From Fabrea salina (Eukaryota; Ciliophora; Heterotrichea; Heterotrichida; Fabreidae): DNA of 64,000 bases. How positions within the stretch are numbered: the first letter of the stretch is position 1; every line of letters begins with the position of its first letter. The position numbers and the translations under genes are program-made. This document shows positions 27,167 through 35,291 of the stretch, piece by piece. The stretch is from contig JALIHJ010000017.1 in the NCBI GenBank assembly GCA_022984795.1, positions 62,001 through 126,000 on the forward strand, read 5' to 3'. The notes under the pieces were generated by a model, which was not told the origin of the DNA, made no database searches, and saw only the letters and a list, made by a program, of their open reading frames with translations.

Positions 27167-28627
27167 TCAACTGCAGTAAAGCTTATTAACGGGTTTCAAC
27201 TGCGGGAAGTGGGCGTCATAGTCAGCGACTATGTAATCCTCCATAATTCTAAACTGAGTGTTGTTGAACTTAGTGCCTATGGGATAGTCCAGAGGCAGTT
27301 GGGGGAAAAGCGCTACTTCCGCGTACATGTCCACAAAGCCTTCAAACAAGTCTTGTGCCAACTGAGACAAGTAGTAAGTGTTCACCTGACCTACGTCGCT
27401 CCGTTTGATTTTAATGTACTGCACCCTGGGGTAATAGGCGTCTCCTTTTAGCATGGAGTCTTCGATGTAAAGGTCCAAAAAGTAACTTAGGTGGATGTCA
27501 AACATCATGGGGTAAACCCAAATTGGTTCATCGTAAACTAGAGTTTCAACAAACACCTTTACGCTGCCCATGATGCCCTGTTCAGGCACCACAAATATTT
27601 TAGGAGGGTCTTCGAAGGTTAAGTTAAGTCGCATAGGAGCAGACTTGTAAACTTTGTCTAGTTCTGGGAAGTAACCACTGTCCGTGTTCAGGATATAAGG
27701 AAAGTTACTCGGAAGGTCCTTTATAAGGTGGTGAGGGTAAGCTTTTGACAAAGCCCAGTAGTAACTTTCAAGAGTGTACTTTGAAACCATAAGTTGGGAC
27801 TCTCCCACCAAGCCTAGACTTTTGAAGCGGTCAGGCATCTCCACAGGGGGTGTTAGTTTGGGCAGGTCTGAGTAACTTATTCCGTTGGGCAGAACAGTGC
27901 CGTTGAACTTAAAAGTTACATAGTCTTCTGAACACAAAGCACCTTCTTTGTAGTTGATCTTGGGGACTTCTTCCCACAACTTACTCAGTCCCATGTTAAG
28001 TCCAGGGATCTTTTGGAGGTAGTTGGTGTTTTCGAAGTACTGATTTATTCTTTCTTCGTAAGCTGAACTCAGTATGCTGTGTGCCTCTTCTTCGAAAAGC
28101 TTTTTTAAGTTGGCTTCAATGTCTTTGACGATGTCTGACCCCAGAGTTACTTCAGTAGTCATGTTTTTAATGTCCAAGTCAAACACCTTAACATTGACAT
28201 GGGGCCTTTGATCTTTGACACTTATCTCTGAGTCCAAGTTTACAACTGCCTTTTGGAGCCAAACCCAACCGTCTCCTTGGTAGTTGAACCCGTAAACTGT
28301 AATGTTGTACTTGAAGGTAGCGTTTCCTTGGAACTCAGAAATGGTCCAGTTCATCCAGTTAGGTTCGGATATCACAACATCTACACTGCTGGGTTCAATA
28401 GTAGAGTTCACCAACATGTTATTGTAGAGAACCACAGTGGCAGGCAACCAACCTTCTTTGCTGGTAAAGTTAAGTGGAGGGTAAACTCCAGTAGTTATGT
28501 TTTCGCAGACTGAAGGCACCATGTACCTAATCTCTGAAGCAGTGTCGCTTAGACTTCTGGAGTACTTTATGCCCGGGTTGGACCCCAGTGCGCTAACAAA
28601 GCTCGTAAACACCAATATTATCGACAT
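27167..28627 (-). CDS. BPI/LBP-like lipid-binding protein, secreted; ends in TGA
   Basis: The protein has 486 aa, with an N-terminal signal peptide (MSIILVFTSFVSALG) and many N-glycosylation sequons, so it is secretory or vacuolar. The pattern of long amphipathic strands with paired segments (KINYKEGALCSEDYVTFKFNG, then MFDIHLSYFLDLYIEDSML and YIKIKRSDVG) resembles BPI/LBP/CETP (TULIP) proteins, which bind lipids. The family call is moderately sure. It is the only gene here that ends in TGA, and one codon later an in-frame TAA follows (27161-27163). Its start codon is just 6 nt from the start of the opposite-strand gene at 28634. Confidence 0.68.
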   Translation of the reverse strand: MSIILVFTSFVSALGSNPGIKYSRSLSDTASEIRYMVPSVCENITTGVYPPLNFTSKEGWLPATVVLYNNMLVNSTIEPSSVDVVISEPNWMNWTISEFQGNATFKYNITVYGFNYQGDGWVWLQKAVVNLDSEISVKDQRPHVNVKVFDLDIKNMTTEVTLGSDIVKDIEANLKKLFEEEAHSILSSAYEERINQYFENTNYLQKIPGLNMGLSKLWEEVPKINYKEGALCSEDYVTFKFNGTVLPNGISYSDLPKLTPPVEMPDRFKSLGLVGESQLMVSKYTLESYYWALSKAYPHHLIKDLPSNFPYILNTDSGYFPELDKVYKSAPMRLNLTFEDPPKIFVVPEQGIMGSVKVFVETLVYDEPIWVYPMMFDIHLSYFLDLYIEDSMLKGDAYYPRVQYIKIKRSDVGQVNTYYLSQLAQDLFEGFVDMYAEVALFPQLPLDYPIGTKFNNTQFRIMEDYIVADYDAHFPQLKPVNKLYCS

Positions 28628-28633
28628 TATTAT
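28628..28633. promoter_or_regulatory. 6-nt gap between two divergent start codons
   Basis: Only TATTAT separates the ATG of the BPI-like gene (28627-28625, minus) from the ATG of the gene at 28634 (plus). The promoters and 5' leaders must overlap the opposite coding region, or one of the two starts lies further inside. Confidence 0.55.
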
Positions 28634-29380
28634 ATGCTAGAGAAAATCTACGGAGGGTCCCAGAAACTTTTTAAGTCTTCAGTAATATTTTCAGGGTTGT
28701 GTTTGAGGAGAGAGGACAGTCTTTTCCTAGTGGACGTAGAAAGTGCTCCTAGGTACTGGCCGGACTGGTTTAGTTTGAACTACTTGCGGTATCTTTCGCC
28801 AGTGGGAATCACAACGGTGCTTGTTACTTAGAACCGCAACTTAACTGCTGAACCCTCAGTTGTTTATAGCTTCTATAAGGAGGTTCTTGAAGTAAGGTTT
28901 ACCTAGTCAGAAGTAACTGTGGAAAACTACTCAAGAGTAGTGTACTGCTACGCGCGGTCACTTAACAGAATGCCTAGTAAGCATCACCCTTTCTTCAGTG
29001 GGCCTTACACTCCCATTATTTACACTAAAGACTCGCAAAACTTAGACTTTGGAGTTGAAACTATACGTGAGCCTAGGTTTTCTGCAGAAGACTTGGTTTC
29101 AAGGGCCTCCAGAACTGCCCAAAAACTTTCGAAGGGGCAGTCTAACACTCTATTAGAAGTAGGAGGTACTTTTCTCAACATAATGTTTGAAGGGGGCACT
29201 TACCCAGACTTTTTAGTGGTTACTGAGCTGGAGCCCTTTGCCAGTACCAAAGTGAGTTCTTGCATTGACTACACAAGAGTCACTTCTAACTACCAACTGG
29301 TCCACAAGTCGCCGAAAGAAACTACTGAACATGGTGTTTGGAAGTTTTGTGTTTGGAAGAGTAATTATTCCTATCTATAA
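28634..29380 (+). CDS. Unrecognised protein, three exons
   Basis: Exons 28634-28816, 28832-28891 and 28907-29380 give 238 aa. The middle exon is only 20 codons. The protein mixes short hydrophobic strands with a polar C-terminal half (FSGPYTPIIYTKDSQNLDF, ASRTAQKLSKGQSNTLLEVG, YPDFLVVTELEPFA) and has no signal peptide or clear membrane helix. I do not recognise a family. Both introns are phase 0 and carry in-frame stops, so unspliced message would give a 65-aa fragment. The join is supported because all three exons are open in one frame only when two 15-nt GT-AG pieces are removed. ATG2 starts 6 nt after its stop. Confidence 0.7.
28817..28831 (+). other. 15-nt intron with GTG start
   Basis: The sequence is GTGCTTGTTACTTAG, phase 0, with TA at positions 9-10 and TAG at the end. 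It begins GTG rather than GTA, as does the VPS50 intron. Confidence 0.68.
28892..28906 (+). other. 15-nt intron
   Basis: The sequence is GTAAGGTTTACCTAG, phase 0, with TA at positions 9-10 and an in-frame TAG at the end. It joins the 20-codon middle exon to exon 3. Confidence 0.78.
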
Positions 29381-29386
29381 TCATAA

Positions 29387-32300
29387 ATGTCTATTCTGAC
29401 GAAACCCATAGAGGAAATTCTTTCCTACATCTTTACAAAAGTCCATGGAGGCATTCTTTTAAACGAACTCGACTCTGAAAACTTCAAACCTAATTTCTTC
29501 ACAAACACTCTGACCCTTAAAAACCTGAAACTCAACCCTCAGTTCATAAACCCCAACTTGGGAGAAAGTCCCCTGCACATGGTTTCGGGAACAGTGGAGG
29601 TGCTCAGAGTTAAGTTTCCTTCGCTGTTTTCATTCAAAGAGTCGGTTTCTTTGCAGTTGTACAACTTGGAAGTGGAACTATGCAGCGCAGCCCAAAGTGG
29701 CTATAAAAGTTTTTCAGGAAAGCAAATTCCTGTTTCGGAGAGTGAAGAAGACATACAAGGAATTACACTCCTCACTAAAACTATAGGCAACTGGCTAGCT
29801 AACATCAATGCAGACTTGAAGTGTGTGACTTTCAACATCAGGGACCTTGACCAGAGCGTTTGTGTATACATAGATAGACTTCTACTTGAAGACCTTAAAA
29901 GGGAACCCCCTGTTATTTATAACAAGAACTTCCAACTTAGCCAAGTGACTGTGTCCTGCCGAAAGGGTCCTGAGTCTTCTGTTGTTTCTTGCTTAGAAGA
30001 TGCCTTTTCAGGCAGAGTTACTATTTCGAAGGAGGTTTTTTCTTTAGAACTGGCGATTAACTACCTTCCAGTGGTTGTACAGCCTAAGGAACTTGCTGTA
30101 TTACTAGGAGTTTTGAACTCTTTAGAACCCTGCAGTGAATACGAATCCAAGAAAATCAGTCTTTTAAAAGAGACTTACTTGACTCTTGGGCCTCAGATTT
30201 TAGACAGAGTAGAAACTCAAAACCTGATGCCTCCCCCTAAAAGTTACCTTTTTAACTTAAACTTAGCCTCAGTCACTGTGTGCTTAGGACTTAAAGACTC
30301 CCAAAGCCAAACTAAAGTTTGGAACTACACTGGCCCCTACCCTAAGTTTTCAAGTTCCCATTGCGTGGTTACTTTGGGAAACCTCGGTATCAACCAAAGC
30401 TCCTTAAAACTCAGCACCCTAAAAGGCACTTTTTATAAGCTTTCCAAAAGTGCTTTAGAGAACTCGGACTTGTTTGTTTCAGCAAACGAAATGTACACAA
30501 GTGAGTTCTTCAGAGTAGAAACCAGTCAAATAGACGAAACCTCTCACTTTTGCGCTGAACCCTTGATAAGCACCTCTGAGGCTTTGAGTGTAGACCTGCA
30601 GTCCAGTGAAGTTGCTTTTGGAGATTTAACTCTAAATCCCGTTTTGCTTAACCAAGTTTTAAAAATCTTTCCTGAAAGCAAAAACTCAAAACCTTCCAAA
30701 CAACTAAAGGTTTCCATTCCACAACTCAAGTTGAACTTAAAAAACGCCCCTCAAGAAAACCTTTGTATGTGCAATGAAGAGTCTAAGTTAGAAGTAGTTA
30801 TCAAGGACCTTTCAGTTACAAATCAACTAAACGGAAAAGTCTCCTCTGTAAATGTAACTCTTTTTGCTGCCAACTGCCAAAAGCACCTAGGTGTTCTAGA
30901 AAATATTGAACTAACAACTTCAGAGTCCCAGTCAGAACCCCAACTGTACAAAACTGAGTCTTACGAAGAGTACTTTGAACCAGAACAAGGCTTAATTGTT
31001 ATACCTAAAAACGCAAAAGTACTTGAACCCTGCCTTTGTCAGTTACTCAGAAGTTCAGTTTGTCAGAAAAGCTGCAAACAGGCTAAGTACAGAGTCTTTG
31101 TTAGCAACTTAGAAGCAACTTTGGATCCTTGGTGTTTTAGCACCATTAAAAGCTTTTCTTTTGGCGAAAGTTCTGGAAATTCCAACATTGACTACTCTTT
31201 GTTTGTGGACACCCTAAATGTTTCTTTGGTTTCAGACTCTAAGTTAAGTTTGAACCTTAGGAGTTTCAGTTTAGTTGCGTCTAAAAACTCTTTTGAGGAC
31301 TTTCTTAAACTTGAAAGTTACCTTACAGTTGTGGGAGACCAAGAAATTTGCCAAACAAAAAAGCCTTTCACTGTGCTTGTTCAACCAGAAGAAGTTAGGG
31401 TTGCCTTGGACACACTGTGCGTGGACTTGCCTCTTTTAATGCCTTACTTAAACTTTTTCGAGTCCTTCTCAGGTGGGTCCTCAGGCAAGCGCACTTCTGT
31501 GTCAATAGACCTGAGCAACTTAAAAGTTACTTACAACAACTCAGCAGTTTTGGTTCCTTTTGGAAGCTTTAGCACAGTCACTGGAGTCAAGGGCTCCAGT
31601 AGTTACGAGTTCTTACTAGGCAGCGTTAAGTTTTACATAAGTAACCAGAGCCTGACTGACTCAGAAGACTTAGACTCTCAAGCAGTGCTTTTGTGCACTT
31701 GGGACTCTTTGGAAGTTTTCCTTGTTTCAAACAGTGCACTGATTGGAGACACTCCTAGTTTAGACCTTCAAGTTAGCATTGGGTGCTTTTTAGTTTACTA
31801 CTCCAGAAAAGTTCCTCAACTCTTGAGCCAGTTTCTGAAGTATCTAGAGTTACCTCCAGCACAGCCACCTAAACTAGAAAGACAAGCAGTGTCTTACGAA
31901 GAAGTTTCCCAACCCCCCAGAGTGCTTCATTCTGAGTTCCACAAAGCTTCTTCTCCACCTACTCACATTTTTAACTTGAAGGTTTCTTTGGTTTCTGTGC
32001 TTTTAAGTGAAGCCAACAGTTACTTGCAAGTTAAACTTAAAGAGTCAGGAGTTTCTTTTTACAAACTGGAACAAGGTTGGGAACTAGCTTCGAGCTTGGA
32101 AAGTTTTACAGTAGAAGACAGAGTCCAAAACAGCATTGTGAAAATAGCCCTTAAAACAGACGGACTAAAGTTCAAAGTGAAGTCAGGTGTTAGGGTGTGG
32201 ATAGAACTTAAACCTGTGGAGTTGTATGTTGACCAGCACACTTTAAAGTTCTTGGAGCTCTTTTTAACAGAAAGCAGTGGTGAGCAAGAAGACAACCCTT

Positions 32301-32821
32301 GTTTCATAGAAGAACTAGTTATTGAATCTCTGTGCATAACCTTTAATTACTACCCCCACACTGTGAAGTCTCTGAGTTCCAAGGAAATCATTAACTTGTT
32401 CCAAATAGAAAACTTCAAGATTTGCCTTCCTAAAGTAAAGGTTTCCAACTCACCTAACCTCAAAAGGGCATTTAACTTTATCTGGGAAAAGTACAGTTCC
32501 CACAACTACAGAAACATAATTAGCAGCATAGGCCCAATCAGCTCAGTTAAGGCTCTAAGCACTGCAGTTTGCAATTTAGTGAAACTGCCCTACCAAAGAG
32601 AAAGTGCCATATCTGGGGTAAAAGAAGGCATGGTAGGCCTTGTCAAAGCTATGTCAGTTGGAAGTTTGCAAGTAGTTCAAAGCACTCTGCGGGGAGGCTA
32701 CGGAGCGTTACAGCTAGTTACAGGGAGCTTAGGAGTGTCACTTCCATCAAGACAAAATTTGACCAAGCCCCTCCACAAACTGCAAGCCTACATTAATAAC
32801 ACTCAGGAATTCTTTAGGTAA
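29387..32821 (+). CDS. ATG2-like chorein-domain lipid-transfer protein
   Basis: The protein has 1144 aa. The N-terminus resembles a chorein domain (PIEEILSYIFTKVHGGILL, FFTNTLTLKNLKLNP, VEVLRVKFP), the entry of bridge-like lipid-transfer proteins. The long middle is repetitive beta-rich sequence. The C-terminus (SIGPISSVKALSTAVCNLV, VKEGMVGLVKAMSVG, GSLGVSLPSRQNL) resembles the C-terminal amphipathic region of ATG2, which moves lipid from the ER to growing autophagosomes. Human ATG2A is about 1940 aa, so this is short. VPS13 is the alternative, but it would normally be much longer and carry a VAB domain, which I do not see. Confidence 0.78.
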   Translation: MSILTKPIEEILSYIFTKVHGGILLNELDSENFKPNFFTNTLTLKNLKLNPQFINPNLGESPLHMVSGTVEVLRVKFPSLFSFKESVSLQLYNLEVELCSAAQSGYKSFSGKQIPVSESEEDIQGITLLTKTIGNWLANINADLKCVTFNIRDLDQSVCVYIDRLLLEDLKREPPVIYNKNFQLSQVTVSCRKGPESSVVSCLEDAFSGRVTISKEVFSLELAINYLPVVVQPKELAVLLGVLNSLEPCSEYESKKISLLKETYLTLGPQILDRVETQNLMPPPKSYLFNLNLASVTVCLGLKDSQSQTKVWNYTGPYPKFSSSHCVVTLGNLGINQSSLKLSTLKGTFYKLSKSALENSDLFVSANEMYTSEFFRVETSQIDETSHFCAEPLISTSEALSVDLQSSEVAFGDLTLNPVLLNQVLKIFPESKNSKPSKQLKVSIPQLKLNLKNAPQENLCMCNEESKLEVVIKDLSVTNQLNGKVSSVNVTLFAANCQKHLGVLENIELTTSESQSEPQLYKTESYEEYFEPEQGLIVIPKNAKVLEPCLCQLLRSSVCQKSCKQAKYRVFVSNLEATLDPWCFSTIKSFSFGESSGNSNIDYSLFVDTLNVSLVSDSKLSLNLRSFSLVASKNSFEDFLKLESYLTVVGDQEICQTKKPFTVLVQPEEVRVALDTLCVDLPLLMPYLNFFESFSGGSSGKRTSVSIDLSNLKVTYNNSAVLVPFGSFSTVTGVKGSSSYEFLLGSVKFYISNQSLTDSEDLDSQAVLLCTWDSLEVFLVSNSALIGDTPSLDLQVSIGCFLVYYSRKVPQLLSQFLKYLELPPAQPPKLERQAVSYEEVSQPPRVLHSEFHKASSPPTHIFNLKVSLVSVLLSEANSYLQVKLKESGVSFYKLEQGWELASSLESFTVEDRVQNSIVKIALKTDGLKFKVKSGVRVWIELKPVELYVDQHTLKFLELFLTESSGEQEDNPCFIEELVIESLCITFNYYPHTVKSLSSKEIINLFQIENFKICLPKVKVSNSPNLKRAFNFIWEKYSSHNYRNIISSIGPISSVKALSTAVCNLVKLPYQRESAISGVKEGMVGLVKAMSVGSLQVVQSTLRGGYGALQLVTGSLGVSLPSRQNLTKPLHKLQAYINNTQEFFR

Positions 32822-32841
32822 TGTAAAATAATAGCCATATT

Positions 32842-34290
32842 ATGACAGACAACCAGAAGGTCGATTGGACACCTTCTAGAGATCTACAATCAGCAATGAA
32901 CTTTTCTCCCTACGATACTTTAGAACATATTAACTGCCAAGCCAACTCAATGGTTTCTGCTTTAGATAGTTTACCTCTAAATGACATCCTCAACCAGGTT
33001 AGAAGTGGGATTTTAAATTTAGTGACTAATTGCCAAGAAGCCATTGAAGCACAAACCCAATTTAAGTCTTCTCAGCTGAACTCTTCAAAAGAACCCGAAT
33101 TAGAAGACCTGCAGCTAAAACTTCGTCAGTCTGAAATCGAGAAACAGAAAATGCACGCAGCTTACCATTCCCGTCTGAAAGAAATAGACCAACAACTCGA
33201 CGAAATCATATTTGAGTACAAAAACAAGTGGAAGTCCAAAGCAGAGGTAGGGAACTTACTAGACAACATCGAAGAAGAAAAAGAAGAAAAGAAGTCAGAC
33301 GAGTGGGACATTCAGTTAGAAAGCGAAGAAAGTTCAGGTCCTCCTTCGCAACTGATAGGGAGTGCACTTAACCTTTACAACAAACTCCACGACCTCAGAA
33401 GTAGACTTTGCAAGTACAAAAAACTAGACTTAGAAACTTCTGGAGAGGACTCTTTAGACCAAGGACTAATAGGGTCGTTGCCCATTAGTCTAAAGTCAAT
33501 TTCAAACTGCTCTATGAAGATGACAAACTTGCTTCAGGGCCTTAAGTCGCGTGACATTTCTTTGCTAAACAACAGTTCTCACAACAAAACTACTGTCAAA
33601 GAAAACAAAGCTAGGGACGAGAGTTTTTCTTACATGGACAGTTTGGCGGGCATAGTATTCAGCAGTAACGGATTGACTGACGACAAGATTCCTTGGCAGC
33701 AAAAGGAAAAGTTCATCATGACTCTTATGGAACAAGAACTTCCCAAGGGAAGAGACGTTTGTCTGGAGGACCTTATGAACGTCAGTAACTGTGTTTCTAA
33801 CCAGTCTGCCAAACAAGACTCCAACAGTTTCTACTCTTCAATTACAAGCTTCTTGCAGGACAACCTACTTAAAAACGAAGACTCTGTAAATTTAACCTTC
33901 AAAAAACCTAACGAAGTCTTCAGGCTTACTACAAACGAGTCACCAGAAAACGAAACTCCAGACCTACAACTTTCTCCTATAGACACTGCTAATGCCCCTT
34001 ACTTCCAAGTAAAGTCCCCTTCAGAGCTGTCTGATTTGTCGTTTTGCAAAAACTCCAGTTTTTCTAATAAAAGTTTTGCAGAGGACGAAGACTCAGTTCC
34101 CAAAATCAAAGTGTCCCAGGAACCTTGCCTGCAGCCACTTCCTCCCAGCGGACCTCCTCCTAAAAACAGGTTCGTAAGGGCTGTTCAGGCTCCCAAAAAA
34201 TCCCAACTGCCCAACAGCCTTGCTTCGATTAACAGAGCCAGACTTAGGAAGTACTACCCTGCTTCCCAGAACCCCGCGTTGTCCTTGTAA
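32842..34290 (+). CDS. Unrecognised coiled-coil protein
   Basis: The protein has 482 aa. Residues about 75-160 form a charged coiled coil (ELEDLQLKLRQSEIEKQKM, KEIDQQLDEIIFEYKNKW) ending in an acidic stretch (EEEKEEKKSDEW). The rest is Ser/Asn-rich and probably disordered. The C-terminal 50 residues are Pro- and basic-rich (PPSGPPPKNRF, SINRARLRKYYP). It has no signal peptide and no membrane helix. I recognise no family. The composition suits a cytoskeletal or scaffold protein, but that is inference. It follows ATG2 by 20 nt and precedes MYG1 by 9 nt. Confidence 0.8.
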   Translation: MTDNQKVDWTPSRDLQSAMNFSPYDTLEHINCQANSMVSALDSLPLNDILNQVRSGILNLVTNCQEAIEAQTQFKSSQLNSSKEPELEDLQLKLRQSEIEKQKMHAAYHSRLKEIDQQLDEIIFEYKNKWKSKAEVGNLLDNIEEEKEEKKSDEWDIQLESEESSGPPSQLIGSALNLYNKLHDLRSRLCKYKKLDLETSGEDSLDQGLIGSLPISLKSISNCSMKMTNLLQGLKSRDISLLNNSSHNKTTVKENKARDESFSYMDSLAGIVFSSNGLTDDKIPWQQKEKFIMTLMEQELPKGRDVCLEDLMNVSNCVSNQSAKQDSNSFYSSITSFLQDNLLKNEDSVNLTFKKPNEVFRLTTNESPENETPDLQLSPIDTANAPYFQVKSPSELSDLSFCKNSSFSNKSFAEDEDSVPKIKVSQEPCLQPLPPSGPPPKNRFVRAVQAPKKSQLPNSLASINRARLRKYYPASQNPALSL

Positions 34291-34299
34291 AGTATTAAT

Positions 34300-35289
34300 A
34301 TGAGATGGAATCTTTTAAAGAAAATTGGCACGCACTCTGGAACTTTCCACTGCGACGAAGTGATGGCTTGTTACTTACTGAGGCTAACCAAAGAGTACCG
34401 GCACTCCGAAATAGTGAGAACTAGGGACCCAGAAGTCCTCAACAAACTGGACTGCTTGGTAGATGTGGGAAATGTATACGACCCCCTAACTCACAGGTTC
34501 GACCACCACCAAAGTTCCTTTGAGGAGTACTTTGGAGGAGAGTTCAACTACATAAAACTAAGTAGTGCTGGACTCATTTGGAAGCACTTCGGAATAGAAG
34601 TTTTGCAAAACACTACTTCTGTAAAGGATCCTTTAGAACTAGAAACTCTGCACAAAGGTCTTTACTCCTACTTGTTCCAGGCAATAGACGCAAAAGACAA
34701 CGGAATAAGTCCTTTTCCCCCAAACCAAACAGAGAAGTACAGAGACAACACTTGTCTTGCTTCAAGGATATCTCGAATGAACGCTCATTGGAACTCCTTA
34801 GTTGACGACTCAGACGAGCGGTTCAACAAAGCCCTGAATGTAGTTGAAGAGGAGTTTCAGGGGATTCTTAGTTTTTTCGAAAACCAGTGGCTTGCTTCAA
34901 GGAGCATAGTGCACCAAGCTATTCTAGAAGCGCCTTCAGTCCATAGTTCTGGACTCATTCTAAAACTCAGCAAGTACTGTCCTTGGAAAGAACACCTGCA
35001 CGAGTTAGAAGGAACACAAAAGTTCTTTTATGTAGTCTACCCTGACAGGGACTCAGGCTGGCGTGTGCAGGCTGTGCCGCGGAAGCAGATACCTTTTGCA
35101 AGCAGAGTGCCTTTGCCTGCTGAGTGGCGAGGAAAGCATGGAGCAGCACTGGCTGAGGTTTCAGGAGTGCCTGATGCAGTGTTTGTACATAACACAGGGT
35201 TTATTGGGGGTGCTGGAAGTTATGAAGGAGCTCTTGCGTTAGCGGAGTACTCTCTAATGCTTAGACAAATTGGGTTTAAGCACCAGTAA
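34300..35289 (+). CDS. MYG1: MYG1 family nuclease
   Basis: The 329-aa protein matches the MYG1/GAMM1 family over its full length: IGTHSGTFHCDEVMACYLL at the N-terminus, RTRDPEVLNKLDCLVDVG, the DHH-like metal motif HRFDHHQSSF, AIDAKDNGI in the middle, and GWRVQAVPRK and FVHNTGFIGG near the end. MYG1 is a 3'-5' RNA exonuclease reported in nucleus/nucleolus and mitochondria. The start at ATG 34300 lies directly before the conserved THSGTFHCDE motif. The next gene starts only 2 nt after the TAA stop. Confidence 0.93.
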   Translation: MRWNLLKKIGTHSGTFHCDEVMACYLLRLTKEYRHSEIVRTRDPEVLNKLDCLVDVGNVYDPLTHRFDHHQSSFEEYFGGEFNYIKLSSAGLIWKHFGIEVLQNTTSVKDPLELETLHKGLYSYLFQAIDAKDNGISPFPPNQTEKYRDNTCLASRISRMNAHWNSLVDDSDERFNKALNVVEEEFQGILSFFENQWLASRSIVHQAILEAPSVHSSGLILKLSKYCPWKEHLHELEGTQKFFYVVYPDRDSGWRVQAVPRKQIPFASRVPLPAEWRGKHGAALAEVSGVPDAVFVHNTGFIGGAGSYEGALALAEYSLMLRQIGFKHQ

Positions 35290-35291
35290 AT

